Shown here: positions 44,796 to 57,625 of the stretch, piece after piece | Numbering within the stretch: the first letter of the stretch is position 1 | How the letters are laid out: every line of letters starts with the position of its first letter | From: Bursaphelenchus xylophilus | Taxonomy: Eukaryota; Nematoda; Chromadorea; Rhabditida; Aphelenchoididae | Assembly (NCBI GenBank): GCA_904066235.2 | Contig: CAJFCV020000003.1 | Span: forward strand, 2,170,001 to 2,234,000 | Length of the DNA stretch: 64,000 nucleotides | Direction: 5' to 3' | Notes under the pieces: generated by a model | What the model was told of the DNA's origin: nothing | Databases searched by the model: none | Seen by the model: only the letters and a program-made list of their open reading frames with translations | Made by a program: the position numbers and the translations under genes

Positions 44796-47700
44796 TAATC
44801 ATCATCTTCTTCTTCTTCCTCCTCCTCTTCTTCCTCTTCATCTTCGCTTTCTTCTTCAATTTCATCTTCATCCTCCTTATAATCCTCCTCCTCGTCATCC
44901 TCGCTCACATCCGACCCTTCTCCCCACAGCTCCTCTTCCAGTTTGTCCAGATCCTCATATTTCCTGAGGCTATACTTGGATTTCACCTGGATTTTGCGTT
45001 CATTGTAGACTTGTTCAATTTTTTGTTGGATCACCTCGGCAAGTCGAATATAAATCATGCTCAGCCGGCCCACCAGCTCCTTGTTGGTGCAAATGGGGCA
45101 GGTCCAAAGTTTCTGCTTGGTTTTCGTGTTCACGCACTCGATATGATAGTATTTGTCGCAGACTTTGCAGGCGTTCATTTGCTTCGCCGATCCGTTTTCG
45201 TGGCACTTTTTGCAGGCGTATTTGGCCTCTTTGGGGGTTTGTTTCAGCCAGGAAGACATCAGATTGGCTTCCTTTTCCAGCCCAGTTGTTGTACCTTTCT
45301 TGACGCTAAAAAATCTAGGTTAAATCTACAGTGGGAGACCAGTTTAGAGATTTTTAGCAAATTTCATATTTTTTATAACTTTTTTGGACAATTTATAACT
45401 GGAAAAGTAAAGTAAAAGCTGTGGTATGGTGTGTAGAGTAATTTTATTTTTATTTAGAGCAAGTAAAAATTGGAATTTTATCTGAAATTTGCGACAATTT
45501 TGAGATTTTTTTGAAATTTCGTCGAAAATTTGAAAAAAAAATTATGAAAAAAAGTCAAATTAACCTACAGTGGAGACCTGATCCAGTGGCAAAAAACGTA
45601 CCATTTTGCATCCGGGAAGTATCAAAAAATGTGGCAAAATGCCTCCCTTTCCAAGTGAAAAAATTCCGTTCTGAAGGGCGCTTTTGACAAGGAAAGTACT
45701 TTTATGGGGGCTCCTACTTTTTGACGGGACATATCTCAAAAAATCAGAAAAAATGTGCTGATCAAGGATATATAAATCTTAGCTGCCCATTTTAGGTTTT
45801 TAGGGGTGAAAACTCAGTCGGAAGTTGACTTAAAGCCCTATATGAACCCCTTTTCGAGTAATTTTTCACGGGTTTACAATTTTTATTTTGGCTTAAAATG
45901 ATGTTTATTGAGTTTCTAAGACGTAATAAATCAGTCTTGGCCCAAAAATTTATTTTTCCGACCTTCAACTTCAAAAAAAGTTGATTCAGCCCAAAAGGGA
46001 AATCGAACCCGTGCGGCGTTCCCCCTCTTGATTCCCAGACTACGGCACTAGCCACTCGGCCACACCGCTCTCTTCCGAAGGAAGAGACCAACTGCGCTTT
46101 TTATCGTTTCGAATGCATGCGCCTTTTGTAGGGAAATTGAGCCAGTTTTTGGGCATTTTCACCCCTAAAAGCCCAAAATGGGCAGCTAAGATTTATATAT
46201 CCTTGATCAGCACATTTTTTCTGATTTTTTGAGGTATGTCCCGTCAAAAAGTAGGAGCCCCCATAAAAGTACTTTCCTTGTGAAATCGGAGTTTTTTCAC
46301 TTGGAAAGGGAAGCATTTTGCCACATTTTTGATACTTCCCGGATACAAAATGGTACGTTTTTTGCCACTGGATCAGGTCCCCCACTGTAGGTTAATTTGA
46401 CTTTTTTTCATAATTTTTTTCCAAATTTTCGACGAAATTTCGAAAAAAATCTCAAAATTATTGCAAATTTTAGATAAATTCCAATTTTTACTGTGTCTAA
46501 ATTTAATAAAACTACTCTACAGGTCATACCACAGCTTTGAAGTTACTTTTCCAATTACAAATTGTCCAAACAAGTTATAAAAATTACGAAATTTTTCAAA
46601 AATCTCCAAAATTGCTCAAAAAATCTAAATTTTTTGCAATTCTTCCTAAAATTTCCAAATTTTAAAATGTCTAAAGAATTGTAAAATCTTCAATGAACCT
46701 CAAAAAAGCCTTTCCCATCCATTTCCTATCCAAAATCGATTAAAAAAGCAAGAAATTTGCGAAAAAATCAAAAAAATTATTTAAAAATCTCAATTTTTTG
46801 AAATTTTTCGCTAAAATTCATCATTTTGATATGTCTAAAATACGGTAAATCCTCTTTTACATCTCCATAATGCCTCTACAATTAATTTTCTACCCAAAGT
46901 TAAACAAAAATCAAATCAATTAAAAAAATTTTTTAAAAAAATCAAAAAATCTCTTAAAAATCTCAATTTTTTGAAATTTTTCGCTAAAATTCCCCATTTT
47001 GATATGTCTAAACTAACGCCAGACCTCATTCACATCACAATGAAGCCTCTACACTCCATTTCCAACCCAAAGTTAAGCAAAAATTGACCAAAAATCCCAT
47101 CAATTCCATAAAAATTCCATCAATTTCCAAAAAAATTTCAAAATCTCAAAATTTTTTATTTTCCCTCAGGCAATGCATCCAAACTTACGGTTTTAGTATC
47201 TTTCTGGGTGCCTCTTGTTCCTTTTTCTCTTCTTTTTTCTCTGGGGCGTTCTCCTTGTTTTCGGAGTTCACTTTTTTCGGAGCAAATTTCATCTTGGACT
47301 TCTTGACTTTCACTTCAATTTGCTTGTAAAAATTGCCATAAGAAAAGTGGTGATCCGACAATCGGTATTTTTTCTTGTCCGCCGCCGACATTGTGATCTC
47401 TGGGATCAAATTTTGCGATTCTTCCGACACTTCTTCGCCTTGGAGGTTCTTTATGAGCTTGTAGATGCCTTGGCGGGTCCTAAAATACAATTTTTTAGGT
47501 TTGAAGATTGTAAATTGAAAAAAAAGATACCTAAAATCGTTTTAAATCTAAATCTTCGACATTATCGGAACAAAAATTTGCCAAAATCATCAACTTTTTA
47601 TATTACCCATGATAATAAAGGTGAAAAAAATTAAACTTATCTCTCAAAAAATGTTTTAAACAACTCTAAAAACATTTGTACATCCAATATTGAACCTAAT

Positions 47701-49348
47701 AAGACCAAAAAATTGGCAAAATAATCAACTTTTTATATTACCCATGATAATGAAGGTGAAAAAAATTACATTTACCGCTCAAAAAATCTTTCAGAAACGC
47801 TCTACAAAACTTTTAAACCCTACATTCGGCCAAACAAGACCAAAAAATTGCCAAAATCAGCAACTTTTTATATTACCCATGATAATGAGGGTTAAAAAAT
47901 TTACATTTATCCCTCAAAAAATCACTTAAACAAACCTAAAGAGCTTTTATATCACACCTTGGACCAAATAATATCAAAAAATTACCAAAATCATCAACTT
48001 TTTATATTACACATGATATTACTATCAAAAAAATCTTTAAAAAAATCCCTCTTTTTGCTCGAAATTCCTTCCAAATGTCTCGAAATCAACTCTTACTTTG
48101 TTTTTAACGTCCAACTCTCGCCGTCTCCATCAGAATTTGCAATATAAATCCTTGGATTGAACTCGCAGTCCTCTTGATAATAGTACTCCAATCCATCGTA
48201 GTCCTTGCCGACTGGCTTCCATCGGAGTTCATGATAGGGAATCTGCCTCTGCTTGAACTGAAAATGGAATTATGAGTAAAAGAAATTCCATTTTTAGCTC
48301 TGTTCTTCTCAAAAAAAAAACCTCATTTTTTCGGCCTAAAAATTGAAGAAAAGCAAGTAAAATAAAAAAACGTACCCCAGCAACAATTCCAAAGTGAGTC
48401 CGACAAGAGAGATATAAAATTTCCAACAACAAATCCATTCTTCCTTGCAGGTCCAACGACTGATAATCCTCGGAATTGTCTGGATTTTCAATGCCGGAAT
48501 AGGTCGCGATAAACTTGTCCAGTCCAGCTAGACCACTCAACGGCCTGTAGGTTGGGGCAATCTTTCGTATCAGGCCCATCATCGCTTTGACCAGCTCATC
48601 CGACTCTAAATTATATTATCCTTGAGGAAGATTGATGAAAAACAATGTCAAAGTAGGTGGAAATATCTCAAATTTCTTGTCAGAGGTGTATGGGTATCTA
48701 GAAATCTCATCTTGACATTATTTGAAGTGTCAGCCAACGAGAGTAACAGTTGACTCAAAATTTTGAGAATGTGTCAAGTCTAACTTCAGAGTCCAAAAAA
48801 TGAACAGAAAAGGCGTAAATAGCGACCTATGAGGAAGAATAGACTAAATTATTCCCAAAAATTGTATCATCCACCTTATCTGACCATCATTTTCGGTATA
48901 AACCCAAAATTCGATATTATACTAGACACAGGCCAAATTTTTCCTTGAAAACTCCTCTTTTTCTCCATGATCCGCCTAAATTCAGAAAAAACAAGAAATA
49001 CTCACGTCGACTATCCACATCGGCCACTAACATATTCTCCAATTGCTCGAAAGTCCATGAAATCTGAACGAATGGTCCGAAGTTGTTGATAAATTGAAAA
49101 ATTTGGGAAAACTTCTGACTGTTCCGCAAACATTTCTGTAACTCCACCTCCATCTTGAAGTGGACGGCTGAGATCTGAAAAAAAATTGGAGTAAAGAGCA
49201 TGTACAACATCAAAAATTTTGGAAAAATATTAATTTAGGTATAAAAATTGCGAAAATTGGTAAAAAAAAGTAAATAAAACACTAGAAACAAAAAGAAAAT
49301 AGTGTATACTAGGAGAGTAAAGCTTGGTTCACCTTCTTTTTACCCATT
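44795..49348 (-). CDS. RSF1-like chromatin-remodelling protein with C-terminal PHD finger
   Basis: Six exons (49334-49348, 49006-49174, 48376-48605, 48097-48257, 47189-47479, 44795-45305), exactly 459 codons. The N-terminal half resembles RSF1: FINNFGPFVQISWTFEQLENML, a helical region, then FKQRQIPYHELRWKPVGKDY, GLEYYYQEDCEFNPRIYIAN and GESWTLKTKTRQGIYKLIKN. A Lys-rich linker follows. The PHD finger uses CKKC, CKVC, H..C and CPIC. The C-terminus is long acidic Glu/Asp. RSF1 partners the ISWI ATPase SNF2H to space nucleosomes; by analogy this would be nuclear. Exon 1 (only MGKKK) is the weakest call; the ATG inside exon 2 (MEVELQK) is an alternative. Intron 5 (1.9 kb) holds three nested palindromes. 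Confidence 0.82.
45688..46280. mobile_element. 593-bp palindromic element inside R2, 3-bp duplication TGA, containing a tRNA-like core
   Basis: Ends CAAGGAAAGTACTTTTATGG / CCATAAAAGTACTTTCCTTG, TGA at 45685-45687 and 46281-46283. Arms of about 160 bp include GGATATATAAATCTTAGCTGC. The unpaired middle holds the tRNA-like sequence. Confidence 0.8.
45990..46072 (-). other. tRNA(Ser/Leu)-like sequence, probably tRNA-derived SINE or pseudogene
   Basis: On the minus strand TGGCCGAGTGG (46052-46062) is a perfect A box and GGGTTCGATTTCCC (45997-46010) a perfect B box. The spacing fits a long-variable-arm (Ser or Leu) tRNA, and GGGGGAACGCCGC sits where the variable arm would be. The stems do not pair well at the acceptor end, and it lies in a transposon loop, so I do not call a functional tRNA. 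Confidence 0.6.
47590..48015. repeat. ~135-bp tandem repeats in an intron, each with a TATATTACCCATGATAAT motif
   Basis: CATCAACTTTTTATATTACC or close variants recur near 47587, 47729, 47859 and 47993, each followed by CCATGATAATxAxGGT and then CTCAAAAAAT. All lie in the RSF1-like intron between 47480 and 48096. Confidence 0.8.
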
Positions 49349-50031
49349 GGACCAGAGAAAACGGCCGAAAGGCTGGCAAAATTTTAAAAAATTGAGATTT
49401 TCGAAAATTATTGAAAATTTCAAAAATAACTCGCTCAAAATTCGTGGAAATGAGTCAAAAAATTTGCGTATGCAGCGAAGTGAAAAAAAAAACATTGCAG
49501 ACGCAAGAATTCCACCATTTCTCATTTTTTTCGCGCTCTTTTCGCGAAAAGGCGGGGAAAGGTAGGGCGCGAGCTGCGGGAAATGGAACAGCGAAATCTT
49601 TGGAAATTCGGGTGTTGCTTGGGTAAGGTTTGATGCCCTGAAGCGTTAAGAAGACAATTAGGTTTATTTAATACATTTTCGATTGGTTTCTTTTATAATT
49701 TCGTCAAAGATTATATTATAGTAGGCAAAAAATGGAAATTTGGTTAATTAGAAGCGAAGAAAAAGTTGTTTCGTCATGCGTTTGGAAGGAAAATTGTGTA
49801 AATTTCTGCTGGTTACGAAATTGAAACGATTTCTGGCCCTTGAATGACCAAAATATTTGGAAAATTCAAAAAAAAGTCAGCTTTTGATGCTTGCCTAAAA
49901 ATGACCAAAAATCGCAATTTTTTGTCAGATCAAAAACTAAAATTTATTGTAATCGACAGACTGATCTTTGAGCCATCGAATGATACCAAAATCAACACAA
50001 AAAACAACTCAAGTTCGGGTGAAAAATCAGT
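49349..50031. promoter_or_regulatory. Promoter region of the RSF1-like gene
   Basis: Between 49530 and 49600 is a GC-rich cluster: TTTTCGCGAAAAGGCGGGGA (E2F-like), GGTAGGGCGCGAGCTGCGGG. It contains the complement of CGCAGCTCGCGCCC (49565-49578), 217 bp upstream of the start codon. The rest, up to the next gene's 3' end, is AT-rich with no gene. Confidence 0.45.
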
Positions 50032-51756
50032 TTATTCAAAGTTCACATAGCCGGTATAAGCCAACAGCGCGACAAAGCCGGCGAGGACTCCGGTCAAGAC
50101 AGTGATCCAGCACACAACGAACGCAAGCATTTTGTAGCCGGAGCGGAAGAATGGTCGGTAGTGATCGACGACTGCGAAGCCGAGCAAGTCGTAAACGAAT
50201 GCGAACACGAATAAGACCAAGACCCGGATTCCGAGGCTCATCACATTGAAATAGGGGAGCTTGTTATGGACGTTGGTGGCATTTGTGGCAGGCTTTATTG
50301 TGTTTTGGGTCCTTTCCCAATGAATACTCAGTTCGGAGAGGTCAGTGACCGCTTTTCCGAGGATAAAAGCCTGAAAAATGAGGGAAAATCATCAAAAATT
50401 TATTTTTTTTGCCAAAAACTTATCTAAAATATCTTCTTAACCGTTTATATCCACTTATTACATCACTCCCTACAATTTACAATTCATAAAGAATGAAATT
50501 CCCCTTGATTTCCCCTTTTTCTTCCACCGGGAATCGAACCTGCATCTCTAAATCACTACCACTGAACTAAACAAGTACACCCTTCAAACTCACCACAAAA
50601 ATCGCTGGGATGATATAACGGAGCACCGACTTCCATCTGAGCAAACAGTAGCAGGAGAAGATGCCATAAATACATCCCAGAAGAGCCACATCCATCGGCA
50701 ACGAGCGGTGAAGAAGAAGCGACGCCGACGCGGCCAGAAGGCACATTGCGATGAATGGAAGATGGTTCATCTCAAAGTAGGTGGTGGCCGTGTCAGTCTG
50801 AAAATGAATTGGGGTTAATTTTAATAATGATTTGAGGCAAAAAATTGGGTTAAAGCAATAAACCTTGATTTAGATGGGAAGGGCATACAAAAAGTCTGCA
50901 AAATTCAAAAAATCTCATGCTGACTGGCAAAAATTTGCCTTGCTACCATCTTTAGAATAGTTCTACATTATCTTAGAAGCTATTCCCATTCTGAAATCCC
51001 CTGATATTCCCAAAAAATACCATATTTTTGTCAAGCCATCTCATATTGTTGTTCCTACTACAATATCAACCATTTCTAGTCCCTAAAATCGTAAACTAAA
51101 CTCGCAAAATCCTACTCTACCAACTTTAGATGACCCACAGGTCCGTTTGAGGTCTTTAACTTACTTAACAAACTCTTCAAAAACTCTAAAAAACAATTTT
51201 TTTCAAGGTTATGTCATCAAATCCCTCTAAAACAATATTGTATTTTTCTCATCCCTAAAACACCCTAAAATCTAATTTTTTGATCTCAAAATAACCTACA
51301 AAGCATAACAAAACCTTCAAAATCCCTTAGATTCTCCTACAACTGCGTCAATTATATCAAAAAATCATTTTCATCAAGCCTCCTCATCTGATCCATCTAC
51401 TACAATATTGCCTCTTTTTGATCTTCAGCAGCTCTGGATTCTCATTTAGAGCTCCTTAATTACGTTGTGAACTCTATTACGACCACTGAAGACCCTGAAT
51501 TTATTTATAAAATTCATAAAACCCCAAAAAATCCCATTTTCCACCACCTCCCCCACTAATCCCTCTACTAAAACATTACCGTTTCCTCCGGCTCGCCCTT
51601 GACCTCATGGATCACAATGTGGTTGGCCGGAGTGAGCATTGGTCTCTGCTCTTGGCGACGGCTTGGCTCCGGAGTGTTGGAGGTGAGATCAATGTCATCG
51701 AAGGACTCATCCGAGCCGGGGAAGTCGATCTTGGGCGAAAGGATGCGGCCGGCCAT
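50032..51756 (-). CDS. Five-transmembrane protein, unknown family
   Basis: Three exons, 51580-51756, 50594-50797 and 50032-50370, all in phase 0, 239 residues. The N-terminal 60 residues are soluble and acidic (FPGSDESFDDIDLTSNTPEP). Then come five hydrophobic segments: HLPFIAMCLLAASASLLL, MDVALLGCIYGIFSCYCLL, LRYIIPAIFVAFILGKAV, IRVLVLFVFAFVYDLLGFAV and MLAFVVCWITVLTGVLAGFV. An NATN sequon lies between segments 3 and 4. I do not recognise the family. A tRNA-like remnant lies in intron 2. The gene starts 413 bp downstream of the next gene on the same strand. Confidence 0.75.
50524..50590 (-). other. tRNA-like remnant in an intron
   Basis: On the minus strand TTAGTTCAGTGGT (50558-50570) resembles an A box and GGTTCGATTCC (50530-50540) is a perfect B box. 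The gap between them is only 17 bases, too short for a complete tRNA, and the T stem (GCAGG/CCCGG) does not pair. Probably a deleted tRNA copy. Confidence 0.45.
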
Positions 51757-52168
51757 CAGTCAGTCGGGGAGGAGAATGGAATGGAATCCGAGGCGCAAAA
51801 TAAAAGTCAAATTGGAAAATGGAGATGAACTTTTTGGGATTTGGGATTTTTTTGAAAATTTTGAAAAAAAAATTTCGAAAATGTGAAAAATTTTGGAAAA
51901 GATTTAAATTTTTGATTTTTTTTGGACTTGTTCGGTAAAATTATGAAATTTTTTGGAGTCTTAAAAATTTTGGAAAAGATTGAAATTTTTTAAATTTTTT
52001 GTTTTTTTGTTTTTTTTTTTATTTTTGGGATTTTTTGAAATTTCGAAAATTAAAAAAGTAAAAAGAAATCAAATTTTTTACGTCTCGGATTTTTTGAAAA
52101 TTAAACAAAAAATCAAACTTTTCAAAAATTTTAAAAAAATTGCGCGATGTTTATTCCTCAGTTCACAT

Positions 52169-53769
52169 TTACTGAATTCTCTTAAGTTCCATTTTTACTT
52201 CTGCATTTTCTGTAACCACATTCAATTCATTGAAAATTTTGCGACCAAACGGATGGATTGCTTGTTTGTGATACGGACTGGTTCCATTAGCCCAAATTGA
52301 TGTCTCACTGCCCTGAAGAATGTAAAATTTTTCGCTCGCAAACTCACCCTCAGCAGCGAAAAAGTGATTTCCCAGTCGCCCTCCTCTGTTTTCGCTACCG
52401 GCACATTTTGGGCCATTAATCTCGTCACATTGTGACCACTGTCAACAAACACTAAAGTATAGGTGTCTGCTGTGGGATTAGTAATGTTGAATTCCGACGG
52501 CCGACCCAAGTATTGCGAGCACTTGTCCTCTTTGCCCGGGAATCCGCAGAGAAAGGCAAAGAACTTCGGCGGAGGCCGGCATAATTTGGGCCAACGGGCG
52601 GGATATCTGGGCCAGTCGGTGGAATCAACGTCATATTCTAAGCAGACTCTGAAATGCATTCAATTTTGAATACTTTAAACTTCTTGCAAACTGAATTGAC
52701 AGAGGAATCCATATTTTCTCTAATATCAGTCTGTCGGGAAAATAATGAACATTCTGTCGCTTCGAAAATCGCATCGCCGCCGAGAAAATGAATTGCGCCG
52801 CGGCAAAATCAATTTTTTTTTACTTCAGCGACGCGATTGGCACAGCGACATTGTGCTCATTATTTTCCCGACAGATCGATGGATCAAGTAAGGTTTTTGC
52901 TGACAAATTATACTTATCAATTTGTTGGGAAAATAATTTGGATTGGCGCCTTGGAATCGCCTATACAAAAAGATTGAAAATTAAAAAAATTAAAAACATC
53001 AGTCTGTCGGGAAAATAATGAGCACTCTGTAGCATCGAAAATCGCCGCCGGGAAAGTGAATTGTGTCGCAAAAAATCGCCTATATTCGCTTCAGCGACGC
53101 GATTGACGCAACATCAGTGAGCTCATTATTTTCCCGACAGACCGATAGTCCGTTCATGAAGTCGCTGGAATGATTTTTGACTGTTGCACTGTGCAGAAAA
53201 AGACAGGGTGCGAGCGACAGCCTAAAAAAGCCTATTGCACCGTGCAAAAAGCAAGAAATTGCACAGTGCAAGTGAAATTTTGTTTTCGCACTGTGCATGT
53301 CGCAAAAATCACTTCCACGAACTTGCGAACGGACTAGTAAGTATGACGCTAATTTTTTGATGACATTTGCTACAAATTTAAAATATTTTTTTCTAAGACA
53401 TGGAGATTTCTTGCTTGTGCTTTGCATAAAATGACCGAGATTTTTAGGTTGAAAGTTGGTGAAAGTGTAACATTTTTTTGCGAATTTTGTCATGAAAAAT
53501 TTCATACCTATTACAACCGTAGAGAGTAATGTTTCCACCAAAAATCAATTTTTTCTATGCAAAACTGGAAAAGATACGGCCAAAAAGTGGTAGCACTTCA
53601 CTTGGGGGTCCTTTTCTTCAACGAATTTTACCACTTACTTCCAAACCGATCCAGGCGGAAATTGCACTTTGAACTGTACGTTAATTTTAGTTCTATCCAA
53701 AATATATGTGTCTTCCTTAGCCACAACGATAAAAGCGGTCAGCCACAGTAAAAATTGAAGAGTTTCCAT
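52169..53769 (-). CDS. Secreted protein, unknown family
   Basis: Three exons, 53639-53769, 52348-52648 and 52169-52312, exactly 192 codons, 191 residues. Signal peptide METLQFLLWLTAFIVVA. The body has four Cys in VCLEYDVDSTDWP ... PKLCRPPPKFFAFLCGFPGK ... KCSQYL, followed by a beta-rich segment with NIT and NVT sequons. The last intron is only 35 bp (GTGAGTTTGC ... TTCTTCAG). Reading through it also stays open, giving a different C-terminus, so the end is uncertain. The first intron contains three MITEs. No family recognised. Confidence 0.65.
52726..52879. mobile_element. MITE of the TCAGTCTGTCGGG family, in an intron
   Basis: Ends TCAGTCTGTCGGGAAAATAA and TTATTTTCCCGACAGATCGA; flanks TA and TG suggest a TA target with one mutated copy. 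Near-palindromic inside, with GCGACG modules. Confidence 0.75.
52999..53145. mobile_element. MITE of the TCAGTCTGTCGGG family, in an intron
   Basis: Ends TCAGTCTGTCGGGAAAATAA and TTATTTTCCCGACAGACCGA, right flank TA. It abuts the next element at 53148, sharing the TA. Confidence 0.75.
53148..53334. mobile_element. MITE with GTCCGTTC ends and GCACTGTGC cores, TA duplication
   Basis: Ends GTCCGTTCATGAAGTCGCTGG and CGTTCGCAAG-type complement (GAACTTGCGAACGGAC), TA at 53146-53147 and 53335-53336. The interior has three GCACTGTGCA-type cores, as in the 32583-32776 element and the 2745-3318 minisatellite. Confidence 0.7.
53338..53600 (-). repeat. R1 repeat copy, truncated, in an intron and across the exon 1 boundary zone
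   Basis: Landmarks AAGTATGACGCTAAT, TTGCTTGTGCTTTGCATAAAATGACCGAGATTTTTAGG (in part), TACCTATTACAACCGTAGAGAG and AAAACTGGAAAAGATACGGCC. It stops about 40 bp from exon 1 of the secreted-protein gene. Confidence 0.6.
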
Positions 53770-53964
53770 TTTACGACCGTTAGAAGATTGCTTCTTTCTC
53801 ACAATGAGCGGCTTTGATTTAATCAGAGGCTACTATTTTCTGCGTCCTCATTGATTCATCTCTTCCAAGACCACACATTTGAATGGCCAGCGGAAACAAC
53901 TTACATAAGAAGAAAGAAAGGCAATAGATATAAGAAAGTGTACAAGAATAGGGAAGAACTTGAA

Positions 53965-54310
53965 CTGCAACCGTCAGATTTTGATGAAATTGGGCGCAAA
54001 TTTAAAACAATCTTTTCTAAAACAAATACAAGACTTTAAAATCGCACTTTGCAGAAACGACCGAGATTTTTGTGTCGAAATTTGTGAAAAAATGTGATAC
54101 TTTTTTTCAAATTTTGGCATGAAAAGTTTTTTGCTTATTTCTACCATAGAGGGTAATATTTCCACAAAAAATCATTTTTTCCATGCGAAACTAACAAAGT
54201 TATGGCCAAAAAGTGGTGTTATGTCTGACCGCACTCCGTCTTTTGCGTACTCTCTTGTCGCAATAATCGCTGAATATCTCGGCTGCGGCTTCAAAGCATG
54301 AGCTAAAACT
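53965..54310 (+). repeat. R1 repeat copy
   Basis: GTCAGATTTTGATGAAATTGG, CGCACTTTGCAGAAACGACCG, TTTCTACCATAGAGGGTAA, GACCGCACTCCGTCTTTTGCG and TGAATATCTCGGCTGCGGC follow the family order. It lies between the secreted-protein gene and the V-ATPase gene, in their shared upstream region. Confidence 0.65.
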
Positions 54311-54852
54311 TTCAGAGATTAATATATAGCGCATTATACTACATATAACTCATTGTTTTAATTTTAATTTTTATAAAATTTTCACTTAAAAATTTTTTGA
54401 TTATGTATAATATACAATATATCAATATTCCTGAAAGCCTTTAAAAATAGTGTATTTCATTTCAAACGTTCATTTCTTACCCTTATTTTCCTTCACACCC
54501 CGCAAAACGCAAGATATCGGCAATTTTTCTCCAACATCAGCTCGCCTTTTGCGTCCCACCACGAAAACAAACAAATATTGGTTCGCTCTTGGTCTTTGAT
54601 TTTTTCGCACTTTTCGGCTCGGAAATTCTGATCTTTACCCGCAACGGCCGTTTCGCGTCCGAAAACCACTCCAAACCTGCATATTCGATATCAAAATACC
54701 TTACTTTGGGTATATTTGCATGAAGGGTGGAGCCAAGTCCCATTATAACAATGTTTCTTCTCGTCCATCGTATTATTATCTCGCTGTTCGCGTTGAATAC
54801 GAGCTGAATTTCTTTGTGTTTTAGTTAATTTGGCCCAAACAAACCAGTCAAA
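54311..54852. promoter_or_regulatory. Upstream region of the V-ATPase gene with candidate splice-leader acceptor
   Basis: TTTCTTTGTGTTTTAG ends at 54824, 29 bases before the ATG: a pyrimidine-rich acceptor with no upstream donor in view, as expected for a trans-splice site in nematodes. A frame on the minus strand (54537-54743) overlaps a dispersed repeat motif and is not called. Confidence 0.45.

Positions 54853-57625
<2,773 letters not shown>

Larger units (their letters stand above)
45568..46387. repeat. R2 element with TA duplication, itself interrupted near its centre
   Basis: Ends CAGTGGAGACCTGATCCAGT and its near-complement; TA at 45566-45567 and 46388-46389. The arms 45568-45687 and 46281-46387 rejoin as GGCGCTTTTGAAATCGGAG, matching other R2 copies. 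Confidence 0.85.
45352..46605. mobile_element. Outer palindrome in the RSF1-like intron, interrupted exactly at its dyad centre
   Basis: Left arm 45352-45565 and right arm 46390-46605 are inverted repeats (landmarks AGCTGTGGTATG / CATACCACAGCT, TTTCGTCGAAAATTTG / CAAATTTTCGACGAAA). Without the R2 insertion the join is AAATTAACCTAGGTTAATTT, a perfect dyad with TA in the middle. No coding frame. Confidence 0.8.

Noticed and set aside
54537..54743. 68-codon minus frame upstream of the V-ATPase gene
   Set aside because: Starts without ATG and overlaps the dispersed TTTTCGTGGTGGGAC motif.
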